Origin: an uncultured Prevotella sp.
Lineage (GTDB): Bacteria > Bacteroidota > Bacteroidia > Bacteroidales > Bacteroidaceae
Length of the DNA stretch: 51,403 nucleotides
Assembly (NCBI GenBank): GCA_946409435.1
Contig: CAMJWJ010000006.1
Location: 1 to 51,403 of the forward strand
Reading direction: 5' to 3'
Below are positions 8,075 to 16,814 of the stretch, one piece after another. Both the position numbers and the translations under genes were made by a program. Within the stretch, counting starts at the first letter, position 1. Each line of letters begins with the position of its first letter. The notes below the pieces were generated by a model. That model ran no database searches and was not told the DNA's origin. It worked only from the letters and a program-made list of their open reading frames with translations.

Positions 8075-8923
8075 ATGTTAAGTGTAGAAGAACTTGTAGA
8101 CAGGCTCATCGACCTGTCGTTTGCCGAGGACATTGGCGACGGCGACCATACCACCCTGTGTTGCATACCTGCCGACGCCATGGGCAAGAGCCGCCTGCTC
8201 ATCAAGGAAGACGGCATACTGGCCGGTGTGGAGGTCGCCAAAGAAGTGTTCCGTAGGTTCGATCCCGACATGCAGGTCGAGGTGCTCATGGGCGACGGTT
8301 CGCGTGTGAAGCGAGGCGACGTGGCCATGATTGTCACTGGTCGCGTGCGCTCGCTGCTGCAGACCGAGCGCCTGATGCTGAACATCATGCAGCGCATGAG
8401 CGGTATAGCCACCATGACCGACCGCTACGTGCAGCGGCTGAAGGGTACGAAGACCCGCGTGCTCGACACGCGTAAGACAACGCCCGGCATGCGCATGCTG
8501 GAGAAGCAGGCCGTGAAAATCGGCGGTGGATGTAACCACCGTATCGGACTGTTCGACATGATTCTGCTGAAAGACAACCATGTAGACTTTGCCGGTGGTA
8601 TCGTCAATGCCATCGACCGTTGCCACGCTTACCTGAAGGAGAAGGGCCTGGACCTGAAGATTGAGATTGAGGTGCGCTCGTTCGACGAGTTACAGCAGGT
8701 ACTCGACCGAGGCGGCGTGGATCGTATCATGCTCGATAACTTCTCCGTGGCCGACACGCGTAAGGCCGTCGAGATTATCGGCGGGCGCGTCGAGACTGAG
8801 TCCAGCGGCGGCATCACCTACGACACCATCCGCGACTATGCCGAACAGGGCGTCGACTACATCAGCGTCGGAGCGCTGACCCACTCGGTGAAGGGTCTCG
8901 ACATGAGCTTCAAGGCTGTCTGA
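8075..8923 (+). CDS. nadC: Nicotinate-nucleotide pyrophosphorylase (carboxylating)
   Basis: Quinolinate phosphoribosyltransferase, converting quinolinate and PRPP to nicotinate mononucleotide, CO2 and PPi in de novo NAD synthesis. The 282 residues are full length. Family motifs are EDIGDGDHTT near the N-terminus, the RTL-type helix ERLMLNIMQRMSGIAT, TRVLDTRKTTPGMR, the substrate-binding KIGGGCNHRIGLFDMILLKDNH and the closing SSGGITYDTIRDYAEQGVDYISVGALTHS. It begins five bases after the barrel gene and is followed 15 bases later by an M23 peptidase. Neither neighbour belongs to NAD synthesis, and nadA and nadB are not in the window. Confidence 0.97.
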   Translation: MLSVEELVDRLIDLSFAEDIGDGDHTTLCCIPADAMGKSRLLIKEDGILAGVEVAKEVFRRFDPDMQVEVLMGDGSRVKRGDVAMIVTGRVRSLLQTERLMLNIMQRMSGIATMTDRYVQRLKGTKTRVLDTRKTTPGMRMLEKQAVKIGGGCNHRIGLFDMILLKDNHVDFAGGIVNAIDRCHAYLKEKGLDLKIEIEVRSFDELQQVLDRGGVDRIMLDNFSVADTRKAVEIIGGRVETESSGGITYDTIRDYAEQGVDYISVGALTHSVKGLDMSFKAV

Positions 8924-8938
8924 GCGTCGTTTTTGAAT

Positions 8939-10126
8939 ATGGTAACTTTTAAAGCCTGTTTGTGGACTACGGGGCTGATGCTGGCTTTATCGGCATGTAC
9001 GCATCATAACGGTCTACCGTCAGACGACAATATACTGGTCTACCAGTCGCCCATCGACAGTACCATCACGCTGGCTGGCAATTTCGGCGAGCCACGTCCG
9101 TGGCACTTCCACGGCGGACTGGACATCCGCACCAACAACGAGGAAGGGTGGAACGTGCGTGCCGTCGCTGACGGGTATGTCAGCCGGCTGACCGTTGGCT
9201 ACTACGGGTTCGGTAATGCCGTCTACGTCAGCCACCCCGATGGTCACACTAGCGTCTACTGTCATTTGCAGCGCTTTGCTGACAGCTACGAGCAACTGCT
9301 CCATCGTACTGGCCACGACACACTCTCGATAGTGTTCGATGCGGGCCAGTATCCCGTCCGTGCTGGCGACGTGATAGCCATTAGTGGCAATACCGGCCAC
9401 TCGACGGGTCCCCACCTTCACTTGGAGATACACGACACGGAGACGTGGGTCATGCGCGACCCGATGGCCTTTATCGGCCACTTTATAGCCGACACGGTTG
9501 CCCCACAAGCCCACTCGCTGATGGCTGTTCCGCAAGCGGGCGAGGGTGTCTTCAACGGCAGCAGCATCAAGCAGACCTACGCCGTGGGACAGTCGCGCCA
9601 GAAAGTTCAGACGTCCGCGTTCACTCTCCGCCAGCCGTTTACCGCGTGGGGCAGGGTAGGCTTCGCCCTCTGCGCCGACGACTATAGCGAGACGGCTCCC
9701 AACTACTACGGCGTGCGCCATACGCGGCTGTTTGTCGACGGACGTGAGGTGTTCCGCTCCGATGTCGACAGCATCCCTGTAAGCTGCCAGCCCGAGGTAA
9801 ACGTCTGGGGCGACTACGACTATTGGCGCCATCATCGCCGCTGGTATCTGAAGTCCTACCGTGAGCCTGGTATGCGGCTGCCTGTTGTGCATACGGGCTT
9901 CGACCGTGGCATCGTGACCTTCGACGAGGAGCGTGACTACCACCTCACCTATGTGCTGAGCGACTACTTCGGCAACACGTCCCAGTATCATTTCACGGTT
10001 CACGGACAACCCTGCGACAGCCTCGCTGCACCAGTCCGCCGCTCGCGCCCTGCCAGCCAACTGCCCGACCACTACCTGCTCTACAATCAGTGCCTTTGGC
10101 CGCTGCGAACGCTCAAGGACAAGTAA
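8939..10126 (+). CDS. M23-family metallopeptidase lipoprotein
   Basis: Predicted cell-envelope peptidoglycan endopeptidase. I start it at ATG 8939; an upstream in-frame TTG at 8933 is unnecessary. A signal with lipobox LALSAC places Cys near residue 20, so it should be a lipoprotein. The M23 domain follows at about residues 45-175: HFHGGLDIR carries the first zinc ligands, and GNTGHSTGPHLHLEI carries the HxH pair. The remaining 220 residues form a β-rich region without a motif I recognise, ending in a basic segment. Catalytic residues look intact, so it is probably an active hydrolase rather than an EnvC/NlpD-type scaffold. Confidence 0.9.
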   Translation: MVTFKACLWTTGLMLALSACTHHNGLPSDDNILVYQSPIDSTITLAGNFGEPRPWHFHGGLDIRTNNEEGWNVRAVADGYVSRLTVGYYGFGNAVYVSHPDGHTSVYCHLQRFADSYEQLLHRTGHDTLSIVFDAGQYPVRAGDVIAISGNTGHSTGPHLHLEIHDTETWVMRDPMAFIGHFIADTVAPQAHSLMAVPQAGEGVFNGSSIKQTYAVGQSRQKVQTSAFTLRQPFTAWGRVGFALCADDYSETAPNYYGVRHTRLFVDGREVFRSDVDSIPVSCQPEVNVWGDYDYWRHHRRWYLKSYREPGMRLPVVHTGFDRGIVTFDEERDYHLTYVLSDYFGNTSQYHFTVHGQPCDSLAAPVRRSRPASQLPDHYLLYNQCLWPLRTLKDK

Positions 10127-10330
10127 GTTACGTCGTTTCTTTGTTGCGTCAGACCTTTCGCCTATACTTTCGATTTGTTTAGAGCCTCATGGTGAAAAGT
10201 TCTAAAATTGCGCTCATTTGCCTTTATTTATTGGCTTATCTGCGTTAATCTACCAAAAATGCTTTTCTATTTCAGCATTATTTAGTAATTTTGCAGTCCG
10301 AAAACTTATAACACATAATATAATAGAATA
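10127..10330. other. Intergenic region upstream of aspS
   Basis: Two hundred AT-rich bases between the M23 gene and aspS. Apart from the aspS -7 box at 10286 I see no gene, tRNA or strong terminator. Confidence 0.5.
10286..10293 (+). promoter_or_regulatory. -7 box of aspS
   Basis: TAATTTTG followed by C, 37 bases before the aspS ATG. It fits the TAnnTTTG consensus. Confidence 0.65.
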
Positions 10331-12094
10331 ATGTACAGAAGCAAGACTTGTGGCGAGCTGAGGCTCGCCGATGCCGGACAGCAGGTGACGCTGGCCGGGT
10401 GGGTACAGAGAACAAGAAAAATGGGCGGCATGACGTTCGTCGACCTGCGTGACCGCTACGGACTGACTCAGCTCGTGTTCGACGAGTCGAAGGATGCTAC
10501 CCTTTGCGAACAGGCCAACCGTCTGGGACGTGAGTGGTGCATTCAGGTGACAGGAATTGTCAGCGAGCGAGAGTCGAAGAACCCCAAGATGCCGACAGGC
10601 GACATCGAAATACTGGCCACCGTGCTGAACGTGCTCAGCGAGAGCCAGACACCACCATTTACCATCGAGGACAACACCGACGGTGGTGACGACATTCGTA
10701 TGAAGTACCGCTATCTGGATCTGCGGCGCAACTGCGTACGCAAGAACCTGGAGCTTCGCCACCGTATGACCATTCTCATACGTAACTTCCTCGACAACCA
10801 GAACTTCATCGAGGTGGAGACACCTATACTTATTGGCTCGACACCCGAGGGTGCCCGCGACTTCGTCGTGCCTTCACGCATGAATCCAGGACAGTTCTAT
10901 GCCCTGCCGCAGTCGCCCCAGACGCTCAAGCAATTGCTCATGGTCAGCGGCTTCGACCGCTACTTCCAGATTGCGAAGTGCTTCCGCGACGAGGACCTGC
11001 GTGCCGACCGTCAGCCCGAGTTCACACAGATTGACTGTGAGATGTCGTTTGCCGACCAGGAGGATGTGCTGGAAATCTTCGAGGAGCTGGCTCGCCACCT
11101 TTTCCACGAGGTACGCGGCGTAGAGCTGCCCAAGCTTGAGCGTATGACGTGGCATGAGGCCATGCGTCGCTTTGGCTCCGACAAGCCCGACCTGCGTTTC
11201 GGCATGGAGTTTGTCGAATTGATGGACGTGCTGAAGGGCACAGGCACGTTCCCTGTATTTAACGAGGCCGAGTATATTGGTGGCATCGTTGTGCCTGGAT
11301 GTGCCGACTATACCCGTAAGCAGCTCGACCAGCTGACCGACTTCGTCAAGCGTCCGCAGGTAGGTGCCAAGGGACTGGTATATGTCAAGTTCAATGCCGA
11401 CGGGACGGTCAAGACATCTATTGACAAATTCTATGCACCCGAGGTGTGGCAGCAACTGAAACAGACCACGGGAGCCAACGACGGCGACCTCGTGCTCATA
11501 CTCAGTGGCGATAAGGCTAACAAGACGCGTACGCAGCTTTGTACGCTACGTCTGGAGATGGGCGACCGTCTGGGGCTGCGCGACAAGGATACGTTCAAGT
11601 GCCTTTGGATTGTCGACTTCCCGCTCTTCGAATGGAGTGACGAGGAGCAGCGTCTCATGGCCACGCACCATCCGTTCACGCTGCCCAACCCCGACGACAT
11701 ACCCCTGCTTGACAGCGCTCCGGAGAAGGTTCGTGCCGTAGCCTACGACTTTGTGTGCAACGGCATCGAGGTAGGTGGAGGCTCCCTGCGTATCCACGAC
11801 GGCAAACTGCAGGAGAAGATGTTCCAGATACTGGGATTCACCCCCGAGCGTGCTATGGCTCAGTTCGGATTCCTCATCAACGCCTTTAAGTACGGCGCAC
11901 CCCCTCATGCAGGATTGGCCTTCGGACTGGATCGATTCGTGAGCATCATGGCAGGTCTCGACTCCATCCGCGACTGTATCGCATTCCCGAAGAACAACAG
12001 TGGACGTGACGTTATGCTTGATGCTCCAGGCGAACTCGACCCCAAACAGCTGGAAGAGTTGCAGTTAAAGGTCGATTTGCATACCGCAGATTGA
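10331..12094 (+). CDS. aspS: Aspartate--tRNA ligase
   Basis: Class IIb synthetase charging tRNA-Asp (and tRNA-Asn if the discriminating residues allow). The 587 residues are the bacterial full length. The OB-fold anticodon-binding domain comes first ([24 protein letters not shown]). The catalytic domain has motif 1 near FIEVETPIL, the flipping loop, motif 2 [18 protein letters not shown] near residue 220, and motif 3 in [13 protein letters not shown] near residue 535. The bacterial-type GAD insertion lies between motifs 2 and 3. It is transcribed from its own promoter. No sequence here decides between the discriminating and non-discriminating type. Confidence 0.98.
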   Translation: MYRSKTCGELRLADAGQQVTLAGWVQRTRKMGGMTFVDLRDRYGLTQLVFDESKDATLCEQANRLGREWCIQVTGIVSERESKNPKMPTGDIEILATVLNVLSESQTPPFTIEDNTDGGDDIRMKYRYLDLRRNCVRKNLELRHRMTILIRNFLDNQNFIEVETPILIGSTPEGARDFVVPSRMNPGQFYALPQSPQTLKQLLMVSGFDRYFQIAKCFRDEDLRADRQPEFTQIDCEMSFADQEDVLEIFEELARHLFHEVRGVELPKLERMTWHEAMRRFGSDKPDLRFGMEFVELMDVLKGTGTFPVFNEAEYIGGIVVPGCADYTRKQLDQLTDFVKRPQVGAKGLVYVKFNADGTVKTSIDKFYAPEVWQQLKQTTGANDGDLVLILSGDKANKTRTQLCTLRLEMGDRLGLRDKDTFKCLWIVDFPLFEWSDEEQRLMATHHPFTLPNPDDIPLLDSAPEKVRAVAYDFVCNGIEVGGGSLRIHDGKLQEKMFQILGFTPERAMAQFGFLINAFKYGAPPHAGLAFGLDRFVSIMAGLDSIRDCIAFPKNNSGRDVMLDAPGELDPKQLEELQLKVDLHTAD

Positions 12095-12165
12095 CTTACA
12101 TCAAGAATATTTAACATTTCGGCAAAAACAAGCTGTGTACGGCAACAAGAATCGTAAAAAGTTTT

Positions 12166-12173
12166 TAATTTTG
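12166..12173 (+). promoter_or_regulatory. -7 box of the H1-tailed winged-helix gene
   Basis: TAATTTTG followed by CACC, 93 bases before the ATG at 12267, implying a leader of about 85 bases. Confidence 0.6.
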
Positions 12174-12266
12174 CACCGTAATTAAGAAATAGCCTATATT
12201 TCAAGGAAATACAACAGGCAGAATAATACAAAATCTATTTCAATAGTGTATTAATTTTAAAAAATT

Positions 12267-12569
12267 ATGGCAGAAAAGAAAACTACGAAGAAGGCCGCTG
12301 CAGTAAAGGCAGAAGAGCCCAAGAAGGCAACTGTGAAGAAGGCTCCTGCTAAGAAGGCAGAGAAGGCTACTGTTGCTGTGAATGCTGAAAACGCTGGCTT
12401 CAAGGCTGGTGATGTCTATCAGGCTCTGGCTGCAGCCGAGAAGGCTCTGACGGTCAAGGAGATTGCCAAGGCTGCTAAGATCAGCGAGGAGGAAACCCTG
12501 CTCGGTCTGGGCTGGCTCTTCAAGGAGGGCAAGCTGAATGCTGCTGACGACAAGGTTACACTTGCTTAA
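12267..12569 (+). CDS. Winged-helix (DUF2582-type) protein with histone H1-like Lys/Ala tail
   Basis: A 100-residue protein in two parts. Residues 1-40 are almost only Lys, Ala, Glu, Thr and Val, with repeats such as KKAPAKKAEKATV, like the tails of histone H1 and bacterial H1-like proteins. Residues 45-100 (AGFKAGDVYQALAAAEKALTVKEIAKAAKISEEETLLGLGWLFKEGKL) form a compact winged-helix domain of the DUF2582 type. It is likely an abundant chromatin-associated protein: codon use is strongly biased (mostly GCT for Ala, AAG for Lys), and it has its own promoter and terminator. Sequence-specific binding or nucleoid compaction are both possible. Confidence 0.85.
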   Translation: MAEKKTTKKAAAVKAEEPKKATVKKAPAKKAEKATVAVNAENAGFKAGDVYQALAAAEKALTVKEIAKAAKISEEETLLGLGWLFKEGKLNAADDKVTLA

Positions 12570-12589
12570 TCAAATCAAAAGCATAAAAG

Positions 12590-12626
12590 GACCGGTATGC
12601 TGAACAAGGGTGTACCGGTCTTTTTT
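12590..12626 (+). terminator. Intrinsic terminator of the H1-tailed gene
   Basis: Perfect 8-bp stem GACCGGTA/TACCGGTC with a 15-base loop followed by six T, 20 bases after the stop codon. Confidence 0.9.
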
Positions 12627-12630
12627 ATGT

Positions 12631-12709
12631 TTGATGGCTGATGTATGATGGCTGATGTATGATGGCTGATGTATGATGGCTGATGTTTGATGTTTGATGG
12701 CTGATGTTT
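12631..12709. repeat. Tandem 14-bp repeat GATGGCTGATGTAT
   Basis: Four near-perfect 14-bp units followed by degenerate units with GATGTTT. It lies just after a terminator and before the next gene, in DNA with no ORF. The units are not palindromic, unlike the other arrays in this window. Confidence 0.9.
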
Positions 12710-12748
12710 CTAACCATAATTTTTAAATCTTAATTTTTATATTGCTCC

Positions 12749-13099
12749 GTGGTTTACGACCAGCACATATTGCAAATACTGACAGAGGCAGGAGAGCGAG
12801 GGATAAGTATTAAGAACATCTGCAGACATGTGTACAACATGAACTGCACCTTGTTTATACAACCCGACTTCGCCGATATTGTCAGCTACGTCAGGCAATA
12901 CCTGCAACGCAATTCAAAGTCGACGCAGTCGCTGATCGAGAATACCGGCCGGCGAGGCTACTATCGATTGAATACCTCGGGGTCTTCGGACGCTCGCCAG
13001 CTGATGCTGGAGTTTCGTGACAAGTGCGACACAGACGATACCGACGAAGAGAATATGCCGTCGGCTACACAGGACCTGTCGCTAAGTCTCTTTGATTGA
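12749..13099 (+). CDS. Conserved Bacteroidales protein of unknown function, GTG start
   Basis: A 116-residue soluble protein starting at GTG (VYDQHILQILTEAGERGIS). Residues 4-80 look like a small helical, winged-helix-like domain: ILQILTEAGERGISIKNICRHVYN resembles a helix-turn-helix, and YVRQYLQRNSKSTQSLIENTGRRGYYRLN resembles a recognition helix and wing. The tail is acidic (DKCDTDDTDEEN). I recall similar Bacteroidales proteins without a known role. It stands alone: a repeat array precedes it and a 750-base gene-free stretch follows. A DNA-binding role is a guess from the fold-like pattern. Confidence 0.75.
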   Translation: MVYDQHILQILTEAGERGISIKNICRHVYNMNCTLFIQPDFADIVSYVRQYLQRNSKSTQSLIENTGRRGYYRLNTSGSSDARQLMLEFRDKCDTDDTDEENMPSATQDLSLSLFD

Positions 13100-13187
13100 A
13101 CAGCAGTCAACAGCCTCTATTTATTGGTTAAATGTCAATCTTGAGGGATATTTTCCTGATACTTAGTATAGATTTTCAAAATTAAAA

Positions 13188-13248
13188 AACGACCATTCAC
13201 CAAGTTTATAAATGTCAAGATTACAGCGAGATACGGTGAATGGTTGTT
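13188..13248. repeat. 14-bp inverted repeat with 33-base loop
   Basis: AACGACCATTCACC at 13188-13201 pairs with GGTGAATGGTTGTT at 13235-13248, with one G-T pair. No T-run follows on either strand, so it is not a standard terminator. Confidence 0.75.
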
Positions 13249-13292
13249 GAGGTGCCCCAATAGGCAAGGCATTTGCAGAGAGCAGCTGTCGG

Positions 13293-13440
13293 TTATTCCA
13301 GGAATGCAATGCTTTATTCCAGGAATGCAATGGTTTATTTCAGAAATGCAATGGTTTATTTCAGAAATGCTGTGGATTTTTTCAGAAATGCAATGCGTTT
13401 CTGCCAAAATGTAATGCATTTCCGGAATTACTTCATGGAT
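13293..13440. repeat. Tandem array of about seven 21-bp palindromic units
   Basis: Units start at 13293, 13314, 13335, 13356, 13377, 13398 and 13419, exactly 21 bp apart. The core changes from ATTCCAGGAAT (units 1-2) to ATTTCAGAAAT (units 3-5), so the palindrome is kept although the bases change. The last two units are degenerate. A stop-free frame through it is a by-product of the 21-bp period. Confidence 0.85.
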
Positions 13441-13496
13441 TTTTGCATTTACTCATTGCATTTCTGAATTTATCCAATCGATAATTTCAATGAGAA

Positions 13497-13580
13497 GGCC
13501 AGTTACGACCGTAACTAGGCCACTCACGAAATTGAGAAGGCCACTCACGGAGCTGAGTGGGCCACTCACGACAACATTTT
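13497..13580. repeat. Tandem array of four 21-bp units with GGCCACTCACG
   Basis: Units begin at 13497 (GGCCAGTTACG, degenerate), 13518, 13539 and 13560 with a period of 21 bp. Units three and four form the palindrome CCACTCA-CGGAGC-TGAGTGG. Confidence 0.85.
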
Positions 13581-13852
13581 TTTTGATGTCAAAACCTGTG
13601 AAGAGCGTTTTTTCTCCTGCAACGGGCACAAAATGGACGATGTGATGCCGTATAGCATAAACTATTCACCGTAAATGCTTGTCTTATATGACATTACACC
13701 GTTGGTGAAGGGTTTTCGTTTTGTGTTTAAGGCCATAGACAAAGCGATAATTACTCTTAATATACTTATCGTAGTCCGATAGGGTCAGTTAAGTATGTAT
13801 TCGCTTAATTCGTCCAGCAGTTACACACTTCTGGTCCAGTCTATTCCTCCTT
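13581..13852. other. Gene-free stretch
   Basis: AT-rich DNA with no ORF, hairpin terminator or RNA gene that I can recognise. The words TTCACCGTAA near 13665 and GTTGGTGAAGGG near 13704 echo the inverted repeat at 13188, but weakly. Confidence 0.4.
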
Positions 13853-14452
13853 TTACTTCAGTTCCTTCAGCACCTTGGCAGGAACGCCGCCCACCACATG
13901 ATAGGCAGGTACGTCCTTGCTGACCACGGCACCGGCTGCCACTACTGCATGCTCGCCGATGGTGACTCCGGGCAGTATGACGGCGTTGGCACCTATCCAC
14001 ACGTCGTCGGCAATGACGACAGGATGCGTCGTGACTCCCTGCTGGTCGATACGTCGTGCCGTGTCGGAAAAGTTGTGGTTCAAGGCCGTAACAACGACAC
14101 CCTGCGCCAGATTGACGTGGCTGCCGATGCTCACGGGACCTATCAGGGTACTATGAATGCCGATGCGCGAACAATCACCGATGGTGACGTCGCCTACGGC
14201 ATTGTTGATGCAGCAGTACGACTCGACGACGCTGCTGCGTCCTAACGCAAAGCGGCGGTAGGGGGGCGTGTCCATACGCACGCTACGGTAGACCTTCGAC
14301 CCTCGCCCCCGATGCTGGTAGAGTGGAGCGACGAGGCGTACGAACCATCGTGGACGTGCGTCACGCTGGTTCATTAGCACGTAGTCTATCAGCTGTTTCA
14401 GCCGTGGCTTGCTCTTCAATCCCTGTCGTATCGATTCCTTATCTGTAACCAT
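13853..14452 (-). CDS. Left-handed β-helix acyltransferase (hexapeptide family)
   Basis: Predicted O-acetyltransferase of the LbetaH/CatB-like group using acetyl-CoA. The 199 residues start with a helical, basic segment (about 55 residues). Imperfect hexapeptide repeats follow: [49 protein letters not shown]. The loop ALNHNFSD has the conserved His and Asn, and [54 protein letters not shown] is the standard C-terminus. The acceptor sugar is unknown. It lies 67 bases downstream of an S8 protease gene on the same strand; no glycan biosynthesis genes are adjacent. Confidence 0.88.
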   Translation of the reverse strand: MVTDKESIRQGLKSKPRLKQLIDYVLMNQRDARPRWFVRLVAPLYQHRGRGSKVYRSVRMDTPPYRRFALGRSSVVESYCCINNAVGDVTIGDCSRIGIHSTLIGPVSIGSHVNLAQGVVVTALNHNFSDTARRIDQQGVTTHPVVIADDVWIGANAVILPGVTIGEHAVVAAGAVVSKDVPAYHVVGGVPAKVLKELK

Positions 14453-14519
14453 ACCAATTATGAATTATGAACTTCGGGCTATGAATGTTGCTGGCAATTT
14501 CGACGTAGTCAACTCAGAA

Positions 14520-16784
14520 CTACATTCTCACCAGTTGTGATCCGTTGACGTGAGCCTTAGCTCCAGACAACTGGACAGCATAAATGCCGGCAGCCATACG
14601 GGGTAGTGGCACCACCACGTCCGTCGTAGTTGCTTTAAGTCGCTTGCTGAACAGCAATGTGCCGCTGGTGCTGAAGATGCTGACCGTGAAGGCCTGCTGC
14701 GGACGGCTGGCGAAACGGATGTGCAGACGGCCGTCGCTGGCGGCAATGGAGGCACCTTGGGGCTGCTGCTGGCTGACGGCCTTGATGCCGCTCAGTCCCA
14801 GTATGTCGAGCAGACCGCGGTAGGCGTCAATGTCGCCGTAGCCGTACTGGTTGTTAGGATAGGTGAGGGTAGCGTCAGGTTGGCGACATGTGCGGCTGAA
14901 GATGCCGAGGATGTCGCTGGGGGTAAGGGTAGGACAGGCCTGCAGCCACAGAGCTATGGTGCCTGCTACGACGGGCGTGGCCATCGACGTGCCCGTCTCA
15001 ACGGTCCACGGATAGTGTGTATCGCCGGCATCGGAGTAGGCGATGACCGTACGGTCTTCCTCGGGGTGCTCCTGTTGGTATTGGTGGTTGAAGGCCGAGA
15101 CGATGTGGTTGCCAGGGGCTGTGACGTCGGGCTTCATTAGTCCGTCAATCGTAGGACCTGTTGACGAGTAGTTAGCCAGCCGCCCGTCTGTGAGCGTGCC
15201 CAGCTTGATGTCTTCGCCCTTGTAGTTGACGACGCTGTTGCGATGGGCTGTGGCACCGACGCAGATGACCGACGGGAAACTGCCTGGTGCAAGGATGTTA
15301 TGGCCGTTTTGAGCGGCATTCCATCGGCTGTCCACTTTGTTATCGGTCAGCGCGTAGTTCGTAGTGCCGAAAATTTCCGCATGGCTCTCGATGCCCTCGA
15401 CGACCAGCGCCACCTTCGGCAGCTGGTTGATGGGACGGCCGGCTGAGAGCATGACCATGCAGACGCTGTCGGTTTTGAATGCTGAGGCATAGCGTGATAT
15501 GCTGACCTCCAGTTCGTCGTCGCCTAACCGAAGGGTGTCGGTCAGCAGAGAGTCCAGACGCGGGTCGTTCGTGGCCACGTGAATACTGCTGATGATGCCG
15601 CTGCCGCTACCATTGCCGTAACCGTAGAGGCTGATGGTGGCAGGATGGTCGCAGATGATGCGGTAGAGTGCCTGCTTCTTGCCGCAGTTGACGAATGCAC
15701 CGGCTGCTTCCGTGCCTGCGGTCTTCTCGGCGTAGCTTCGGACGATGTTCTCGTTACCTGCCGACGCTACGATGATACGTCCCGGTCCCTGCAGCTCTTC
15801 GAGGAAGGCACAGAACAGGCTGTCCTCTTCGTCGATGTAGGGCGGGTAACCCTCGCTGAACGATGCCACACAAGGCTTGCCGTGAGCGTCGGCATAGTCG
15901 AACATGTATTTGAACCCAAGTGCATCTGTTGCCGTCGTGTATTTATAGAGGTCTGTGGGGGCGATGTACAGGGTGTCGGAGCTGATAGCGTTGCTTACCA
16001 GACAGAGGTCGCTCTCGTAGGCTATGCCGCGATACGGTGTGTCGTAGCCGTTGCCAGCCGCGATGCCTGACGTATGGGTGCCGTGGCCTTGGATAGGACT
16101 GTCCGTAGAGCCGCCCTTAGCCAGAATGGCTTCCTGGCTGATGTAGTCGCGCCCAACGGGCAGTGGACTGTCTATGGTGTCGGGTGACAGCTGGTCCCAG
16201 AAAGCTTTTATGCGTGTCTCCGTCAGTTGGTTATCGGTATAGAAAGTGGGGTGTGTCAGGTCGAACCCCACGTCCATCACTCCCATCACCACACCACGGC
16301 CCGTGAAGGCGTCATGGCTGGCAGTTTGAGTGTAGACGGGTAGTGCGTTGATGCAGCTGGCTACCGTGTCCATGGTCAGGCTGGCAGACTCGCGGGCCTC
16401 TATGCGTATGACGGCAGACTCGCGGCTCAGCGCCCCCAGGCGGTCGAGCGGGATAGACGCGATGCTGATGTCACCCTGACGGGCATGGGTCACGCAGCCG
16501 TAGCTCCTGAGCACGTCATCGCCTTCTGCCGATGCCGTCAGCACGAAAGCCGTCAGCATGCCTCGCTCTTGTGCCTCCGTTCCGATGGCTCGTTTGGTAT
16601 TTTTTTGTGCTATGGTGTGTGCTACCTGCTTCACCCACGGCGACAGTTTGGCATAGTCGGCTGTCTGAGCCGTAGCCTGTAGAACAGCAAGAAGGGTAAA
16701 TAGGAATAGCGTGAAGAAGCTGCCGCCCCTTGAACTGAAGCGTGAAGCGTGACGAAGATACTCGTAGCCTGGATATGTAATCAT
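14520..16784 (-). CDS. Secreted S8 (subtilisin-like) serine protease with T9SS-type tail
   Basis: Secreted protease of 754 residues. A signal sequence lies at about residues 21-40 (SFFTLFLFTLLAVLQATA-Q) after a longer polar N-terminus. The catalytic triad is intact: Asp in VMGVMDVGFDLTHP near residue 171, His in GHGTHTSGIAAG near 234, Ser in TGTSMATPVVAG near 600. The last 80 residues (FTVSIFSTSGTLLFSKRLKA to MAAGIYAVQLSG) resemble the Type IX secretion C-terminal domain, so it is probably exported through T9SS and surface-anchored or released. The start codon is 30 bases from the cysE stop, suggesting cotranscription. Confidence 0.93.
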   Translation of the reverse strand: MITYPGYEYLRHASRFSSRGGSFFTLFLFTLLAVLQATAQTADYAKLSPWVKQVAHTIAQKNTKRAIGTEAQERGMLTAFVLTASAEGDDVLRSYGCVTHARQGDISIASIPLDRLGALSRESAVIRIEARESASLTMDTVASCINALPVYTQTASHDAFTGRGVVMGVMDVGFDLTHPTFYTDNQLTETRIKAFWDQLSPDTIDSPLPVGRDYISQEAILAKGGSTDSPIQGHGTHTSGIAAGNGYDTPYRGIAYESDLCLVSNAISSDTLYIAPTDLYKYTTATDALGFKYMFDYADAHGKPCVASFSEGYPPYIDEEDSLFCAFLEELQGPGRIIVASAGNENIVRSYAEKTAGTEAAGAFVNCGKKQALYRIICDHPATISLYGYGNGSGSGIISSIHVATNDPRLDSLLTDTLRLGDDELEVSISRYASAFKTDSVCMVMLSAGRPINQLPKVALVVEGIESHAEIFGTTNYALTDNKVDSRWNAAQNGHNILAPGSFPSVICVGATAHRNSVVNYKGEDIKLGTLTDGRLANYSSTGPTIDGLMKPDVTAPGNHIVSAFNHQYQQEHPEEDRTVIAYSDAGDTHYPWTVETGTSMATPVVAGTIALWLQACPTLTPSDILGIFSRTCRQPDATLTYPNNQYGYGDIDAYRGLLDILGLSGIKAVSQQQPQGASIAASDGRLHIRFASRPQQAFTVSIFSTSGTLLFSKRLKATTTDVVVPLPRMAAGIYAVQLSGAKAHVNGSQLVRM

Positions 16785-16814
16785 AATAAACAGCTTGTAG
16801 GAATTTCAGATTTG

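Noticed and set aside
13273..13467. 64-residue open frame with YFRNAMV heptads
   Set aside because: It is produced by the 21-bp tandem repeat, since 21 is a multiple of three; no promoter and no protein-like ends.
13293..13580. CRISPR array
   Set aside because: Units of 21 bp are contiguous without unique 30-bp spacers, and there are no cas genes.
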